In this document: positions 12,115 through 23,615 of the stretch, piece after piece
How the letters are laid out: each line of letters opens with the position of its first letter
How positions within the stretch are numbered: the first letter of the stretch is position 1
Origin: Mytilinidion resinicola
Lineage: Eukaryota > Ascomycota > Dothideomycetes > Mytilinidiales > Mytilinidiaceae
Length of the DNA stretch: 64,000 nucleotides
Direction: 5' to 3'
NCBI RefSeq assembly: GCF_010093595.1
Contig: NW_022985445.1
Location: 874,579 to 938,578 of the forward strand
Made by a program: the position numbers and the translations under genes
The notes under the pieces: generated by a model
What the model saw: the letters and a program-made list of their open reading frames with translations, nothing else
Told to the model about the DNA's origin: nothing
Databases searched by the model: none

Positions 12115-12489
12115 TGGAATAGTCATATTTGCAGCCTTCCCTTATCTCCAGTGAATCTGAACTTGAGCCCTTGGGCTCTGGGGGCTGAGTTAGTCTTTTT
12201 CCATTGTTTCAGTGACTGCCATGAAGCTTACAACCACCCTTCAATGCCAATGGTCAGTATTCTACTCCTGCCGAACGGTGTCTTGTTCACATGAGATATG
12301 CTTGCTATCCCAATGTCCTTTGTAGTACAACTCTTCCGCACTGGGTGCATATGTCCTCCAAGAGTGGTCGTGAGCTACGGAAGCGATTGAGGTGTCTGGA
12401 AAGACAATCTCGCGCACTTGCCCGTTCTGGAGGATGGTCCCGGAGATGGTCGCAGCGAAGCAGAATGCAATCATTGATAAGAGCCTCAT
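12115..12489 (-). pseudogene. Remnant of a secreted SGNH/GDSL esterase-like gene
   Basis: A 75-codon frame from 12489 to 12262 begins with a clear signal peptide (MRLLSMIAFCFAATISG) and then reads DHSWRTYAPSAEELYYKG and WDSKHIS. From memory this resembles the N-terminal carbohydrate-binding-like module of fungal SGNH/GDSL esterases, where the motif is usually YKGRWDSKHISWW. The match ends after HIS and a stop follows. Farther down the same strand, around 12140-12190, a reading SAP..GLKFRFTGDK looks like the continuation of the same module, after which stops occur and nothing of the catalytic domain is seen. The simplest reading is a truncated, decayed gene. An intact small secreted protein encoded by the first frame alone is the alternative. 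Confidence 0.4.
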
Positions 12490-13509
12490 CTTGACGCAAC
12501 TGATAGGAGGTGGGAGGAGATGAAAGTCCTCATCGCAAGCACAGTGAGCGACAGAAAGACTTCAAGGAAAGTGCTAGGAACGAGTTATCATATTGATCAT
12601 GAGCTAGAGCAAATCGTTCTAGTCCAACCCGGCTTCGCTGGATCAGACGCAATAAGATGTCACTAAATGTCAGGACCATGCTGCTAGATGACGATGCTCG
12701 AATATACGATATCTGAGGGGGACTTGTCTCCGCAGCACCAAGGGTTGCGACCCCGGCTTTAGCTCAAGCTCCCGCCTGTCTGTGAGGGTGTCGTTGGTGG
12801 AAGAAGTTGGGGATTGATGGACACGACAGGCCTCTGCAGCGATCCACGAGCGTGCGGCATCTTGCTAGGTTGCTTCCTGCTGTCGTCCAATGAGGACACA
12901 GCAGCATCAGTGCAGCAGACATTGGCCATATGCCTGCAGGGAGTTGAGGACGGCCGGCGGAGGGGCGACTCCGTTCCAAGAACAGGCGGCACTCTGAGGT
13001 CGCACGAGCTGAAAGAGCGAAGCATATGACGAGCAGCATACAGGACAAGGGGACCCGCGTACGAGGTAGCCGACAGCAGCGGCGTCGTCCCCCTATTGCC
13101 GGCGCTGCGAGTGGTGAATGCACGGTGCCTGGCGGTCGCACCGAGTCGCAAGGCGATGCTGCAGGCGCGACAATACAGACGTAGGGCTGCAGAAGACGCT
13201 CTATGCGGGAACTGCAGCGCGTCGCGTCGCCGGAATGGGCGGCGTGTTGGCGATGTCGCGGTGGGTGATGCAAAAGAGGGAGACGCTCATGCTCGGCCGC
13301 TGCCCATGTCCCGAGCAGTCTTATTCCATGTCCTCCAACCTCGCTCTGTGCTACTTACCACCCCTCTCTATCACCCTCGCGATCGTCCCCGCCGACAACC
13401 GCAGAGAGACACACGGCGCTCCCTCTGGCCTTCACTTGGCCGTCGCCATGAGCAGCGAGTCTCGGGACCGACAATGACATGGTGATGGCCGCAGCAGCCA
13501 GCACACTCC
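12490..13509. other. GC-rich intergenic region upstream of cnl1
   Basis: About 1 kb with long open frames on both strands that arise from high GC content. None has domain-like composition or a plausible exon structure. It should include the cnl1 promoter. Confidence 0.5.
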
Positions 13510-14045
13510 ATGGCCTCTCCCGCCAACTCCATCCCAGACACCCAGCTGGGCCTCACCCAGGGCGAGATCCAGCTGCTCCGCCAGCACCAGGCGATTGCCC
13601 TCTCCCAGGCCGGCAACTCGTCCTCGCGCGCCGCCTCCAATGCCTCCAGCCATGGCCGCCTGCTGCTGGACCCAAGCAGCTTGCAGGCCCTAAGCTCGCA
13701 CTTCGACCGCTTAATGTACTCCATCCAACAGCGATATCAATCAGTGAGCGCTCAATTTCTTCGGCCCATTCGTGCGCGTCGTCTCGTACTGCCGCCGCAG
13801 GCCTTCAACCTCAACGCTGCTAATATTGGCTGCTCCAGCTGACCGCCCAAACACAAACCGCAACCCAGACCCAGTACGATCGCGCGGGCAATGCAATCCA
13901 GGCCGCCGACGCCGAAATCGCCCGTTTCCGGGAAATCCTGCGCCAAATCGACGAGCTCCAGGTTGAGTTCGATAAGGTGCGTCGCATCGGAGAGATTGTG
14001 AAGGCCTTCCGAGCACGCGTCGAGCATCTCGAGCGCCGAATATAA
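13510..14045 (+). CDS. cnl1: BLOC-1 subunit CNL1 (biogenesis of lysosome-related organelles complex)
   Basis: Small coiled-coil subunit of the BLOC-1 complex, which acts on endosomes in cargo sorting to the vacuole. Exons 13510-13743 and 13839-14045 flank intron 13744-13838 (gtgagc..ccag, with CTGCTAATA branch) and give 146 aa. The N-terminal half is Ser/Ala-rich, with SQAGNSSSRAASNASSHGR. The conserved part starts at ALSSHFDRLMYSIQQRYQS and continues after the intron with QYDRAGNAIQAADAEIARF, ILRQIDELQVEFDKVRRI and a final charged helix with heptad-like spacing. Length and the all-helical C-terminal half fit fungal CNL1. Assignment rests on remembered family character, so moderate to high. 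Confidence 0.75.
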
Positions 14046-16573
14046 TTGTAAACCATACCACCGCCTACGCGTGTTCCTTCCTCGCGCACTTCACGATTTT
14101 ACGAAGAACTCCCACTGGTCCTCGCGGACCCGAAACATTATTATTTACACATCTAAGAGAGACAGCCTCGCGGCACAAAATATTTGTTAGCGGATATTTG
14201 AGATTTTGGGCCTCGCGGCTTCTGGCGTTGTTCTCTGCGCTGGAATCTTTCTTTAGTTATTTAAGGGATACCCATGTTTTGCTTTTTCCTCAGTTTGCAA
14301 CTCAACTCACTTTTCCCTGACTCTTTTTGCGTGTTTCATCTGTTCACTATTCACTTGTTGGGTATCCCGTGGAATTTCTCTATAACTTGGCAAACTGTCT
14401 TTGAATGCTGCCATATCAGCTAGTCGAGAACTTGGCGTGTTTTCTCTGAGTACTCGTACTTCTGCATAGCTTGCAGTGTCTGGATTGAGGTGTCCTTACT
14501 TCTCATTGATCTCATTGAATCATTTTATTACTATCTCTGCAACCTTCCACCAATAATATGGCCAGGTCGAAATTTTGACCTACGACCAATTTCTCTCATC
14601 ATCGTCACTACAGCAATCATCCACTTGTGTGCTGTGCTCCCTGATTTTCTACCCTCATTGAAAACACCAACCACACTACCATTAGCAGCTCTCCTTCCGA
14701 CCACCCACTTCCAAGCTTCAAGTTACCGTCTCGCGAGCATTTTCTTGCAGCATAGGTCGCTCCGCACGCCCCCAACTGGGTCCAATGCCTCCACAGTTGC
14801 TCCAAATAGCCGCATGACCGCCTGGCCCAAGCCACTCTTCCTGCATGTTGAGATCAGCGTTCGTATTTAGTCGTCGTAGTTTCAAGCCCCATGCTGCATA
14901 TGGCTAGTATGTGTGGCACAGCACGAGGCTAGAAAACCAGCACTGGCTCAATAAGATGGGCATCCCAGCTTTGTGAGCGACCGGGTGTTGGGTTCGAGAT
15001 CTGGGCCTTGGTCAAAAATGCACGGCGCTCTGCATGTGCATGTCGGTGCTGCAGGGCAAGGTGAGCTGAGACTAACATCTGTATGTCAGTCGACGAGGGC
15101 GTTGCTGGTGACATGGACGTGCTCCGGTGGTCGTGAACTCTCATCACGAACTGTCAGGGAAAGCTTGCGTAGAACACTTACTTCCTGAGCATAGGGTCGA
15201 TGATAGAGTTCATCTTGTCTGAATGGGTGATTAAACCACATTGCTCAATCTTCCATCCTTATATCATATACACAAGTCCCGCTTTAATACCACTCTCCTC
15301 GCACGACTGCTGCCACTCCTGTCAGTGCGACCATTGACTGAATGACTTCGCAGCAGACCTTATCTTTCCCAACGGCCGCGACGCAGTGTACATCCAGAGA
15401 CGTATCTAAGTAGCTACCAACTCCTCTTTCAAACCGGCCCAAAAATCTCGCTAGATCGTCTTTGAGATCGCATGGATTTCACTTCGTTTATATAAGGTTC
15501 GCACATCCGAGAGCCGAACCGAGCGCCGAACGTCTTAGCTCAATATATCATGGGGAACCGGACGAAGCCGCCGGCTTGAACATGAATTCTATAAAGTCAC
15601 TTCTTGGTGCACTCGCCACCCTTTCAGTCGTCTTTAAGCATTCACTTGCGGTCGAACATGTTTGAACACTTCAACGCTGCAACATTTTCATTTATCAAAG
15701 ATCGGAGTCCCTCGTATACGTAACTTGCTTATTTTATGCAACTCGCCCCTTAGTACGAGGGCCTGCATCATGAATTCTGTAAGAGGGATTCAACCGATCC
15801 ATCATCACATGCTTCCTATTTCTAATCCATGTAGAAAACCTTAATCTCTCCTCCTCCATATCGCGCTAAGATCTCGCTGAACTTGAGGCTCACGTGCTCC
15901 CTAATTCCCATTCACGTAGTATAAAGTCGACCAGTTCCCTCCTTTTTACAGCTTCCCTTCCTCGCCCCCCGTCATATGCTTACTATTTGTTCTATTCAAA
16001 TTTAAGTGTACATGTGTTCAAATATATATTTTCAAGTGAAGTGTCGTCCGTTAAACCTCCTTCATTTCCATCCCGAAACCACCCACCCCCGTACGAATGT
16101 ATAGTGTGCCCCGCTAATTAGACCTTGTCACGTTTGACAGCAATACTCTTATGACTATCAATGTTGAGTTCTTCGGCTGCAATGACTCCTTGCAGGTCTT
16201 ATTCACATGGTTTCGAAGACTGGAGTAATAGAGGTTCATGAGGGAAGAGGTAGCCTAACGACATCATTGCAACAATGTGTCTCTGTAGCTTTCTTTGGCT
16301 TTTGTTCTGGGATAGTCTGGCAGAGCAGATGGCCCGGAAAATGAAGCAGGCTTGATTTCTGGCACCTTCAGTCTTCACTATAGGCAGCTTGTCCGGTGAT
16401 CCTGGCCGGGGGCATTGCTGGTGAGCATCTTGGATCAAAGTAGTGGCCTTTTTAAGTATGCTTCAGGTGTCTGTAATTTGAGGGAGCCCGCAAGAGTCGT
16501 GATAGACGCAGCATTTGCCGTGTTCTCCACAATATCGGTACAAGCCAATGTTGGATCCCGTGATTAAGATGCA
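14046..16573. other. 2.5 kb gene-poor region
   Basis: No supported conserved gene. The first 300 bases are probably the cnl1 3' flank. Several plus-strand pyrimidine-rich tracts occur (about 14,240-14,350 and 15,900-16,090). A tiny frame at 15582-15665 is described separately. Frames such as 14490-14870 have no domain features and unconvincing composition. Confidence 0.5.
15582..15665 (+). CDS. Possible tiny signal-peptide-like ORF or first exon
   Basis: A 27-codon frame reads MNSIKSLLGALATLSVV and ends AVEHV before TGA. It has a basic start, a hydrophobic core and a small-residue end (SLAVE), as in a cleavable signal peptide. No downstream exon could be joined with confidence, so it may be a chance frame, the first exon of a small secreted protein, or a leftover. 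A near copy of its first bases (ATGAATTCTGTAAG) occurs at about 15771. Confidence 0.2.
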   Translation: MNSIKSLLGALATLSVVFKHSLAVEHV

Positions 16574-17002
16574 TCAAACGTCGGGGTCGCTCCTATCGTG
16601 GCCAGGCGTAGTTTTCACTCTGGTCTCGATGGCTGAGGGGCCATCGTTGACTTCGCCTTCGACAAAGACTAGATCCCCGGTCTCTCCAATAGATTCACGC
16701 ACCGTTTCTTCAATGAGGACACCCATAGCAAGAAGTGCAGTTTCGTCCATAGATCTCCAGGCCTTGTCGCGATCGTTTCTGGGCATAGCCGCGCAGTACT
16801 GGGAGACGTACGCGTGGATTGATGCTAGCAGGTCAGAATCCGGCAGGACAAGCTGCGAAGGAAGATTCCTATGGGCAAAGTACTGATCGGTCTCTGCGAA
16901 CCTGTCGGGGGCGTTTGAGACTTTGTAAAGAACCTCGTCTGGCCGCAAAGGCGCAAGAGCTTGCTTGGTGTCTCTATGCTTTCTATTCGCCATGCTTCCC
17001 AT
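16574..17002 (-). CDS. Small conserved fungal protein, possibly RRN10-like
   Basis: Single-exon frame on the minus strand. The frame is open to 17077, but the start at 17002 (MGSMANRKHRD) gives a more usual soluble N-terminus; 142 aa from there. The core reads LPSQLVLPDSDLLASIHAYV, then MDETALLAMGVLIEETVRES and GETGDLVFVEG. That order (SDLL..IH.Y, then MDE.ALL..G.L.EE) recalls the RNA polymerase I upstream activating factor subunit Rrn10, but this is recollection and not a firm assignment. The C-terminal tail is polar and probably disordered. It is transcribed divergently from the WD40 gene at 17461, with about 460 bases between the starts. Confidence 0.55.
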   Translation of the reverse strand: MGSMANRKHRDTKQALAPLRPDEVLYKVSNAPDRFAETDQYFAHRNLPSQLVLPDSDLLASIHAYVSQYCAAMPRNDRDKAWRSMDETALLAMGVLIEETVRESIGETGDLVFVEGEVNDGPSAIETRVKTTPGHDRSDPDV

Positions 17003-17460
17003 GACGCTCCTGTCGGTGACTCTCCCTGGGACTGCTGTTAGTGATGTGCCCAAAACTTTAATCAGTGAGAAACGCACCCGCTACTACATCGAAGAGCGTG
17101 GCCCGCCGTCTGATCGTCCTCGTCCTTGATTCACGTTGTCCATCCACTAGATCAGATACAGAGCGTTGTCGCTTCATGGCTGTGGCGTTGCGGAACAGTT
17201 GCCGCACACATTGCTCAAATCCCCGGTTTATCGCTGTCCGGGGTGGCCTGGCGAGCCGATAGATTGATTCAGGTTCTTAGTTGGGGTGGTGAAAGACGTT
17301 CGGACATACAGGTGCGATTAAGGTTTAAGGATGTCGCTCAGACCTCACCGTGATCATGACTCTATAAATCCGATGCATCTGCCAAGCTTGCAAGCCACCA
17401 CAGCTTGAGACTCACATCACGCCCGGCTTCTCCTAGGGGACTCCTCCAATGTGATTTCGC
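17003..17460. promoter_or_regulatory. Shared divergent intergenic region
   Basis: Lies between the starts of a minus-strand gene (17002) and a plus-strand gene (17461), so it must contain both promoters. No specific site was identified. Confidence 0.35.
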
Positions 17461-18965
17461 ATGAACGCCTACCTTCTCGTCCGCTCATTCGGCATCGATA
17501 GTCCGGTCGCATACGAACGCGCGCAATGCACACGGCTGCTCCATGCGCTCCACCCAAGCAATGTCGTCTTCTATGCTCAAGCACCGCAAACCAGCGACGG
17601 CAACGAGGCGTATAGTTATGCTGCCGGCGAGTCGGAATATGCGCATGCCGCAGGCGTGAATGCTGTTACCATTGATAAATTCGAAGGCCGATAGTAAGGC
17701 ATACTTGAGCGTTGAGGTGTTGACTTACTGTCCTAACTCCTCGTCTAGTCTTCTCTCTGGAGGTGCAGACTCATCCATAGCCATCTGGGACCTCGAAAAC
17801 AGTTTAGATGAGACTGATTCGGCTTATGTGCCGATTGGGTCTGTGAACAGGTTACTCCCTCTATCCACCTAGTGCGATGCGTTGCTAATGTATTAGAACA
17901 TCTAACGAGTATAAGTTCGGTATCACCCAGCTCTGCTTCTACCCGTTCGACTCGCTCGCCTTCCTCTCGTCCTCTTACGATCACACCGTTAAGATATACT
18001 CATCGGAGACTCTAAAGCCTTCTGCATCCTTCGATCTCGACTCTGTCGTATACACAATTGCGCTCTCGCCGATCGCTTCGCATCTCCTAGTTGCATGCGC
18101 GACTCAGCATCCGGCTGTTCGCCTTGTCGACCTTCGCTCGGGGGCTAGCACCCACTCATTAGCCGGGCACACAGGAGCAGTTCTTTCGGTGGCCTGGAGT
18201 CCTGTTCATGAACATATCCTAGCGAGCGGCAGTGCAGATGGAACTGTACGTTTCTGGGACATCCGGCGTAGCGTTGGTGAAATAGGCGCTTTAGACATGG
18301 AGGACTCCGTCGGTATTCTGGGCCACGACGGGTTCGGCGGTGGTGCGCGCCATAGAGACCATGGCAAAGCCCACAGCGCCATTGTCAATGGAATCACGTG
18401 GACAGAAGACGGTCAACATCTGGTCACTACTGGACACGATGAGAGAATTCGGGTGTGGGATACATGGACAGGCGCAAACACGCTTGCGAGTTTTGGTCCC
18501 TTGATCAGGAACTCGCATCTTTCATCTGTGACACCATTGCTGGCCCCGAGCAACCTAGTCTCGTCTACAAAAGACGTCATGTTCTATCCCAACGAATCAG
18601 ACATACTGATGTACGAGCTGTTTGAGGGCACTTTGATTAAGAAATTGAAGCGCCCGGCCCACCAGTCAAATAGTAGTAGCACAAACCCTGCCTTAGGACA
18701 GCGGAACTCTAGAAACAGAATCACGGGTTTAACATGGCGGCACAATCATATTGAGTTCTACTCCGCCCACTCTGACGGCTCGATTGGTACATGGAAGCCT
18801 AGAACTTCAGAAGACGCGCGTGCAGATGAGGAAGAACAGGAAAACAAGGACAATGCAGATATCGAGGGCGAACAGAGCACGAAGCGCAAGGCCCTTGAAG
18901 ATATCTATCAAAATCTCACGAAGAGGCAGGTCACGTTCGGTTCATCACATGAAAGCTATAGATGA
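17461..18965 (+). CDS. ckn1: WD40 repeat protein, CSA/ERCC8 (Ckn1) type
   Basis: Beta-propeller protein resembling CSA/ERCC8 and S. pombe Ckn1, a substrate receptor of the Cul4-DDB1 ubiquitin ligase used in transcription-coupled repair. Exons 17461-17693, 17749-17850 and 17897-18965, with introns 17694-17748 and 17851-17896, give 467 aa. WD repeats are seen as YLLSGGADSSIAIWDLE, LSSSYDHTVKIYSSE, VRLVDLRSG, GHTGAVLSVAWSP, ILASGSADGTVRFWDIR, VTTGHDERIRVWD and YSAHSDGSIGTWKP. The FWDIR box is the kind used for DDB1 contact. The C-terminus is acidic, then basic (TKRKALEDIYQNLTKRQ). The order of repeats and the long insert between WDIRR and the next blade fit the CSA family. Moderately high confidence in the subfamily. 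Confidence 0.82.
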
Positions 18966-19299
18966 TGGATGAACGAGGGCTGAGCCGCCTACTCATACGT
19001 TATAGAAATATCCTCAGTTGAGGTTTCCCTACTCGATGGCTTCGTGTTATCAACGTAGTGCTCGATTTGGGTTGGGTCAACAGGGAGTCTAAGCACGTTG
19101 TCGCTGGATACTCAGGATGATATCGTCGGCTGCAATTGCATCTGCGTCAGTCCATCAGTAATACACCGACGTTGTGTCGACACGTTGCTGTGGTTTGCCG
19201 ACTTTTGGGGGGAACCTTTCGTCGGCTCCGGCCCGTGATGAAGCCTAAACCAACGTTCCGTCAACAACGCTGTCCAACAACCCTCGAACTAAGTTCGCT
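18966..19299. other. Intergenic between ckn1-like gene and mnd1
   Basis: Contains the 3' flank of the WD40 gene and the upstream region of mnd1. No gene seen. Confidence 0.4.
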
Positions 19300-20077
19300 A
19301 TGGTAAGACAGCCGCCCCTACTAATACGCTGCGTGCCGTGCACAATCTCGCTGACAAAAGGACCAGGCCCCAAAAGCAAGCCCTCCGGCGGCAAAGCAGG
19401 CCCTCATCCTCGCCTGGTTCCAAAGATCTGGCGTCGCCCACAGCATCAAAGACCTTGAGAAGGCCCTCCCCTCAGTCGCGTCCATCAATGGTATGCAAGT
19501 CAAAGACTACCTCCAAGCCCTCTCAGACGACTCCAAGATTCGCGTGGAGAAGATCGGCAGCGGGAATTGGTACTGGAGCTTCCCGAGCGAGGAAAAGAAA
19601 ACAAAGGAGAGCGTCCTCGCCAAAGCTCAGGAGGAGCGTGACAAGGCTGTTGCCATGGTCTCGGAGCTTCAGCTGAAAGTTGATGAGGCTGGTGCAGCCC
19701 GGGCCGAGGACGACGACATGCTTTTAGGCCCAGGTAAGGCGTTTGGCGTTGTCGAGAAGCTACGGTATCTCTAACGATTACAAGGACAGGATAGGAAGTC
19801 TCTCACGTCTAGGCATGCGGACCTGCTGAGGGAACTTGACGGGCTACGACAAGAGCTGGCTGGCTACAGTGACAGCGACCCGGCAGAGGTCGACAAAAAG
19901 AGACAAGAAACGGAACAGTACAAGCAGGAGGTAGAGAAGTGGACAGATCAAATTCAAAGCATGGAAGGCTGGTTCAAGGAGCAGACTGGTGGCGATAAGG
20001 ACGCAATGGGCGTCCTCACGAGGGGTTGGTACGGAGACGAGTTCGACGAAGAGGATCAGTGCTTGCGGGAGCTCTAG
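19300..20077 (+). CDS. mnd1: Meiotic nuclear division protein 1 (MND1)
   Basis: Partner of Hop2; the heterodimer stimulates Dmc1/Rad51 strand invasion in meiosis. The first coding exon is only the ATG at 19300-19302, followed at once by intron 19303-19366 (gtaaga..ccag). The next exons are 19367-19733 and 19785-20077, giving 220 aa, the usual length. This splice gives M-APKASPPAAKQALILAWF, a good family N-terminus. The winged-helix region reads SGVAHSIKDLEKALPSVASI, then NGMQVKDYLQALSDD and IGSGNWYWSFPSEEK. The remainder is a coiled coil rich in Glu, Lys and Gln, ending with GDEFDEEDQCLREL. Expression should be meiotic, but no sequence signal for this was identified. Confidence 0.94.
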
Positions 20078-20697
20078 CACTCTACCATATGCTTAGATAC
20101 CAACGAGGGGCAGCTGCATGGGATATGGTGAGACTTAGAAGGTTCATGGAGCATGAGCATCAGAAATGCATATCACATGCCAACGTAGCTAAACTAGATC
20201 AGCCAGAACTATACGCGCTTATTGATTCATTCGACCTTTCTGTGATGATGACTGTGACGCTACAGTCCATATATTGATGAGTCCGATGAGTCCGTCTCGC
20301 GTACTGCGCCTCAGGCTTGATTTCACTAAGGTTCCAAATAAGTGGAAGGATCCGAGATTACTATTTATTCTGGCATCGAGCTGTTTGTGCGGGCAAAGCA
20401 GAGCTCGTTGGAAGCACGTTTGTCAGAGGTACAAGCTTGTTCGTACCTATCCCTCTATAATTTTCGTCGGCCTTGCCTGCGCCGATCTCTGAGAACCCAC
20501 GACCACGAAGTACCACCGCGACAATCAGGACACTTCCCACAGTTTAGAACGTCCTCTCAACCACCTCAGCTATACAAATTCCTGTACTAGAAGCTATTTC
20601 AATCCCCCTCAGTACCAAACATCCTTGCCTGGCCGTCGGATCGCCGCACTATCCAGCTTGCGAATCCCATCCCCGCTGGACACATATTTTCGCCTCC
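20078..20697. other. Intergenic between mnd1 and hel2
   Basis: No gene recognised. A direct repeat tgatgagtccga-like stretch occurs near 20275-20295. The last 100 bases are the likely hel2 5' UTR. Confidence 0.4.
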
Positions 20698-23218
20698 ATG
20701 GCATCTACCACCGACACTTCCACCGCTGTGACAGCGCCTGCAGATACCAATACAACACCTAGGAACCCACGCGGAAGAGGGGGCGGTCCAAGAGGCGGCC
20801 CTAGAGGCGGTCCGTCCGATCAAGAGCCCACACAGGCTGCAAACAATGACCGAGGGCGGGGTGGACGCCGAGGACGCAATGGTCGAGGACGAGGGCGTGG
20901 TCAGGGTGAACGGCCATCGGATGATCATGCAGACAAACCACCACCGGGTGTGCCTCCACCGCCTCTCCCAGACTTGAATAGACCAGTCCTTCGCCCCAAC
21001 GACAGCGAGCAAAACATTACCCAAGATGGCGGGGAAGCAGGCAACTCAGAAGTCGAAGAATGCTGGATTTGTGCTTCTCCTGTAGTCCATACTGCCCTCA
21101 CACCTTGCAACCACCGTACTTGCCATATTTGCTCCCTCCGGCTTAGAGCGTTGTACAAGACGAAAGACTGCGCACATTGCAGGGTACAGATACTCCTAAG
21201 CCTTCCCTTTAGTGAGCTCACACTGATATGTCGAAACTCTAGACTGAGGCCGAATATGTGATATTCACCGACAATGCTACAAAGAGATACGAAGACTTCG
21301 CAGCTGCCGACATATCAAGCTCTGATGACAACCTCGGGATTCGTTACGAGAATGTAGAGATCTTTGAAGACACTGTGCTGCTGCTGCAGTACAATTGTCC
21401 CGACCCTAGCTGTGATGTAGCATGCTTGGGCTGGCCCGATCTTCACCGTCACGTTAGAACCATACACCAGAAGGCCATGTGGTAAGTCGTTGATTTCAGT
21501 GTTTTCCTATACCATCTAACATCTACAGTGATCTCTGTACAAGGCATAAAAAGGTCTTCACTCATGAGCATGACTTGTTCACACCCAATCAACTCAAAAC
21601 CCATCAGAAGTTCGGCGATGACAACCCTGGCGCAGTCGATCAAAGTGGGTTCAAGGGGCATCCAGAATGCGGTTTCTGCCGGCAGCGCTTCTACGGGGAT
21701 GACGAGTTGTATACTCACTGTAGAGATAAGCACGAACGATGTCACATATGTGACAGACAGAGTAATGGACGCAAGCCGCAATACTACGTCGACTACAACT
21801 CTCTAGAGGTCCATTTCCGCCAGAACCACTTCCTGTGTCCGGACAGCGAATGCCTGGAAAAGAAATTCGTAGTGTTCGACTCGCAGCTGGACTTGAAAGC
21901 ACATCAGCTCCAAGACCATCCGGAGGGACTATCCAAGGATGCACGGCGGGATGCAAGGAGAGTGGACATGTCAGGCTTCCAGCTTCGGGCTCCACACGAG
22001 CCCGAGAGAGGTGGTAGGCGTGAAGGCCGAGGCAGGGGAAGGGGCCGTGATCCAAATGCCGAGGCATTACCTACATCTTCTGCACAGCCCCTAAGAAGAG
22101 ACGAACTTGCATACCAGCGCCAGATGGCCATCCAGAACGCCCAATCATTTTCGGGCAGAAGTTTTGGAGGGCAGCTCACTTCTTCGGATGCGTTCGCCGC
22201 CAGAGCACCACCAGGGACACAGGAGCCATCTACGGTCACTGCACCGCGACCGGCTACGAACACCAATACACTAGCTGCTTCCGTCAGTAGTCTCCAACTT
22301 AGCTCAAATACACGGACTCCCGTGAGCGGATCGCCTTCCCGAGAGACGGCGCTATCACCGCAAGATCAAGCGCGAAGACTACGGCACAGCGCTGTCACGG
22401 AACGAGCTGGCAATATGCTGAAAAATGAAGCCTCCAAAATGGGGCAATTCAGGACAAAAGTGTCGTCTTTCCGCACGTCATCAATTACGGCGACAGAACT
22501 GATTGAAGCCTTCTTCATCTTGTTCGACGCTTCGTCGGCTGATCTCGGAAAACTTATCAAGGAGCTTGCAGACATATTCGAGGTCGGGACCAAGAAGGAC
22601 GATCTGCTCCGAGCGTGGTCAGACTGGAAAGCCATCAACGAAGACTACCCGTCGCTTCCCGGTGGAGCAGTTCAGTCTCTGCGGAGTGGGTCCACTGGAC
22701 ATGGTGGATCACGCGTGCTGAAGCTGAAGACGTCGACAGCTCAGTCGTCCCAGTCGGCGCTCAGTAGGCAAGGGAGCTGGGGATCATCAAACAGCTCAGT
22801 GTTTCCCGCACTGTCATCTGGGGCTGCATCTGGGTCGCGAGGCGCGGCTCGGACTACACCATGGGCGACATCAAGCTCGGTCCGGCCGCTGCCTGCTCCA
22901 ACTCGGACGGCCGCCAAGGTTCCCAGTAGTAGCAATGTGCCAGCAACGGGTAGCGAGGCTTTCCCAGCTCTCCCAGCAGCAGTAAAGCCAAGGAGCACGC
23001 TCTTCTCGCCAGGATACGGTGGCGGCAGCGCTGTGCGAAGGGAGAACGGCAATGCTAGCGGTAATGCTGGCGGCAACGCGTGGGGGGCAGGAACAGGCTC
23101 TGCCAGTGGTGGGCTGACTCATCCTGATAGGACGTCGGAAGAGGATGTGATGGGTGGAAATGGACAGAAGAAGAAGGGGAACAAGAACAAGAAGCAGACT
23201 CTGTTCCATTTTGGCTGA
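20698..23218 (+). CDS. hel2: RING E3 ubiquitin ligase HEL2 (ZNF598 homologue)
   Basis: Ubiquitin ligase that recognises collided ribosomes and ubiquitinates small-subunit proteins to start ribosome-associated quality control. Exons 20698-21183, 21243-21481 and 21529-23218, with introns 21184-21242 and 21482-21528, give 804 aa. An N-terminal Gly/Arg-rich stretch (RGRGGGPRGG) precedes the RING at about residues 122-160 (CWICASP, CNHRTCHICSLR, DCAHC). Then come EAEYVIFTDNATKRYEDF and a series of C2H2-like zinc fingers, including CPDPSCDVACLGWPDLHRHV, CGFCRQRFYGDDELYTHC and CPDSECLEKKFVVF. The C-terminal half is Ser/Ala-rich with low complexity, includes a helical segment around 22480-22640, and ends in a Lys/Asn-rich tail. 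All RING ligands are present. Confidence 0.94.
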
Positions 23219-23304
23219 GCTGCAGGGGCAGTGAAAGGCACACACCGTCCAGCATGCAGCAAGGCGCACCATAGTGGCAAGGAAGGAGGCAGCCGGGACG
23301 ACTG

Positions 23305-23345
23305 GTGTTTATTAGCGGGTGTTTATTAGCGGGTGGTTATTAGCG
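23305..23345. repeat. Short tandem repeat (gtttattagcggg-like)
   Basis: Three successive copies of an approximately 14-15 base unit containing ttattagcggg are visible, the last slightly diverged (ttattagcgag). Confidence 0.7.
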
Positions 23346-23454
23346 AGTGCTATCACTATCTAAGCGCGGTGTTTGGGATGCTCCTTGTCAGCAGCCGCAT
23401 GTGCTGGCGTGTGGCAAACAGAACAGACGCTGGTAGTAAGTGGTTATGAGTGTC

Positions 23455-23615
23455 CAAGACGATGAACCCACGGAAATACTGAATATACCAAGATGATGAA
23501 TATACTGAGATACTGGTACACTGAGAAGCTGAACACTGCAAGCCCTGAACACGCTAGGAGACTGAACGCACCAAGATACTGGACACACTAAGATACTGGA
23601 CACACTAAAGATGAC
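23455..23615. repeat. Degenerate tandem repeat of about 15-20 bp units
   Basis: Repeated units built on agatactggacacact and related forms (atactgagatactggtacact, actgaacgcacca). The last two copies, near 23572-23610, are almost identical, while earlier ones have diverged. Confidence 0.6.

Noticed and set aside
12759..13490. Several frames of 100-170 codons on both strands
   Set aside because: Same GC effect; mutually overlapping and without domain features.
14490..14870. 126-codon plus-strand frame with hydrophobic stretches
   Set aside because: Pyrimidine-rich DNA gives Leu/Ser/Pro-rich readings by chance. No signal or family seen.
14929..15010. A gggttcgagatc stretch that looks like a tRNA T-loop
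   Set aside because: No matching acceptor, D or anticodon stems could be folded around it by eye.
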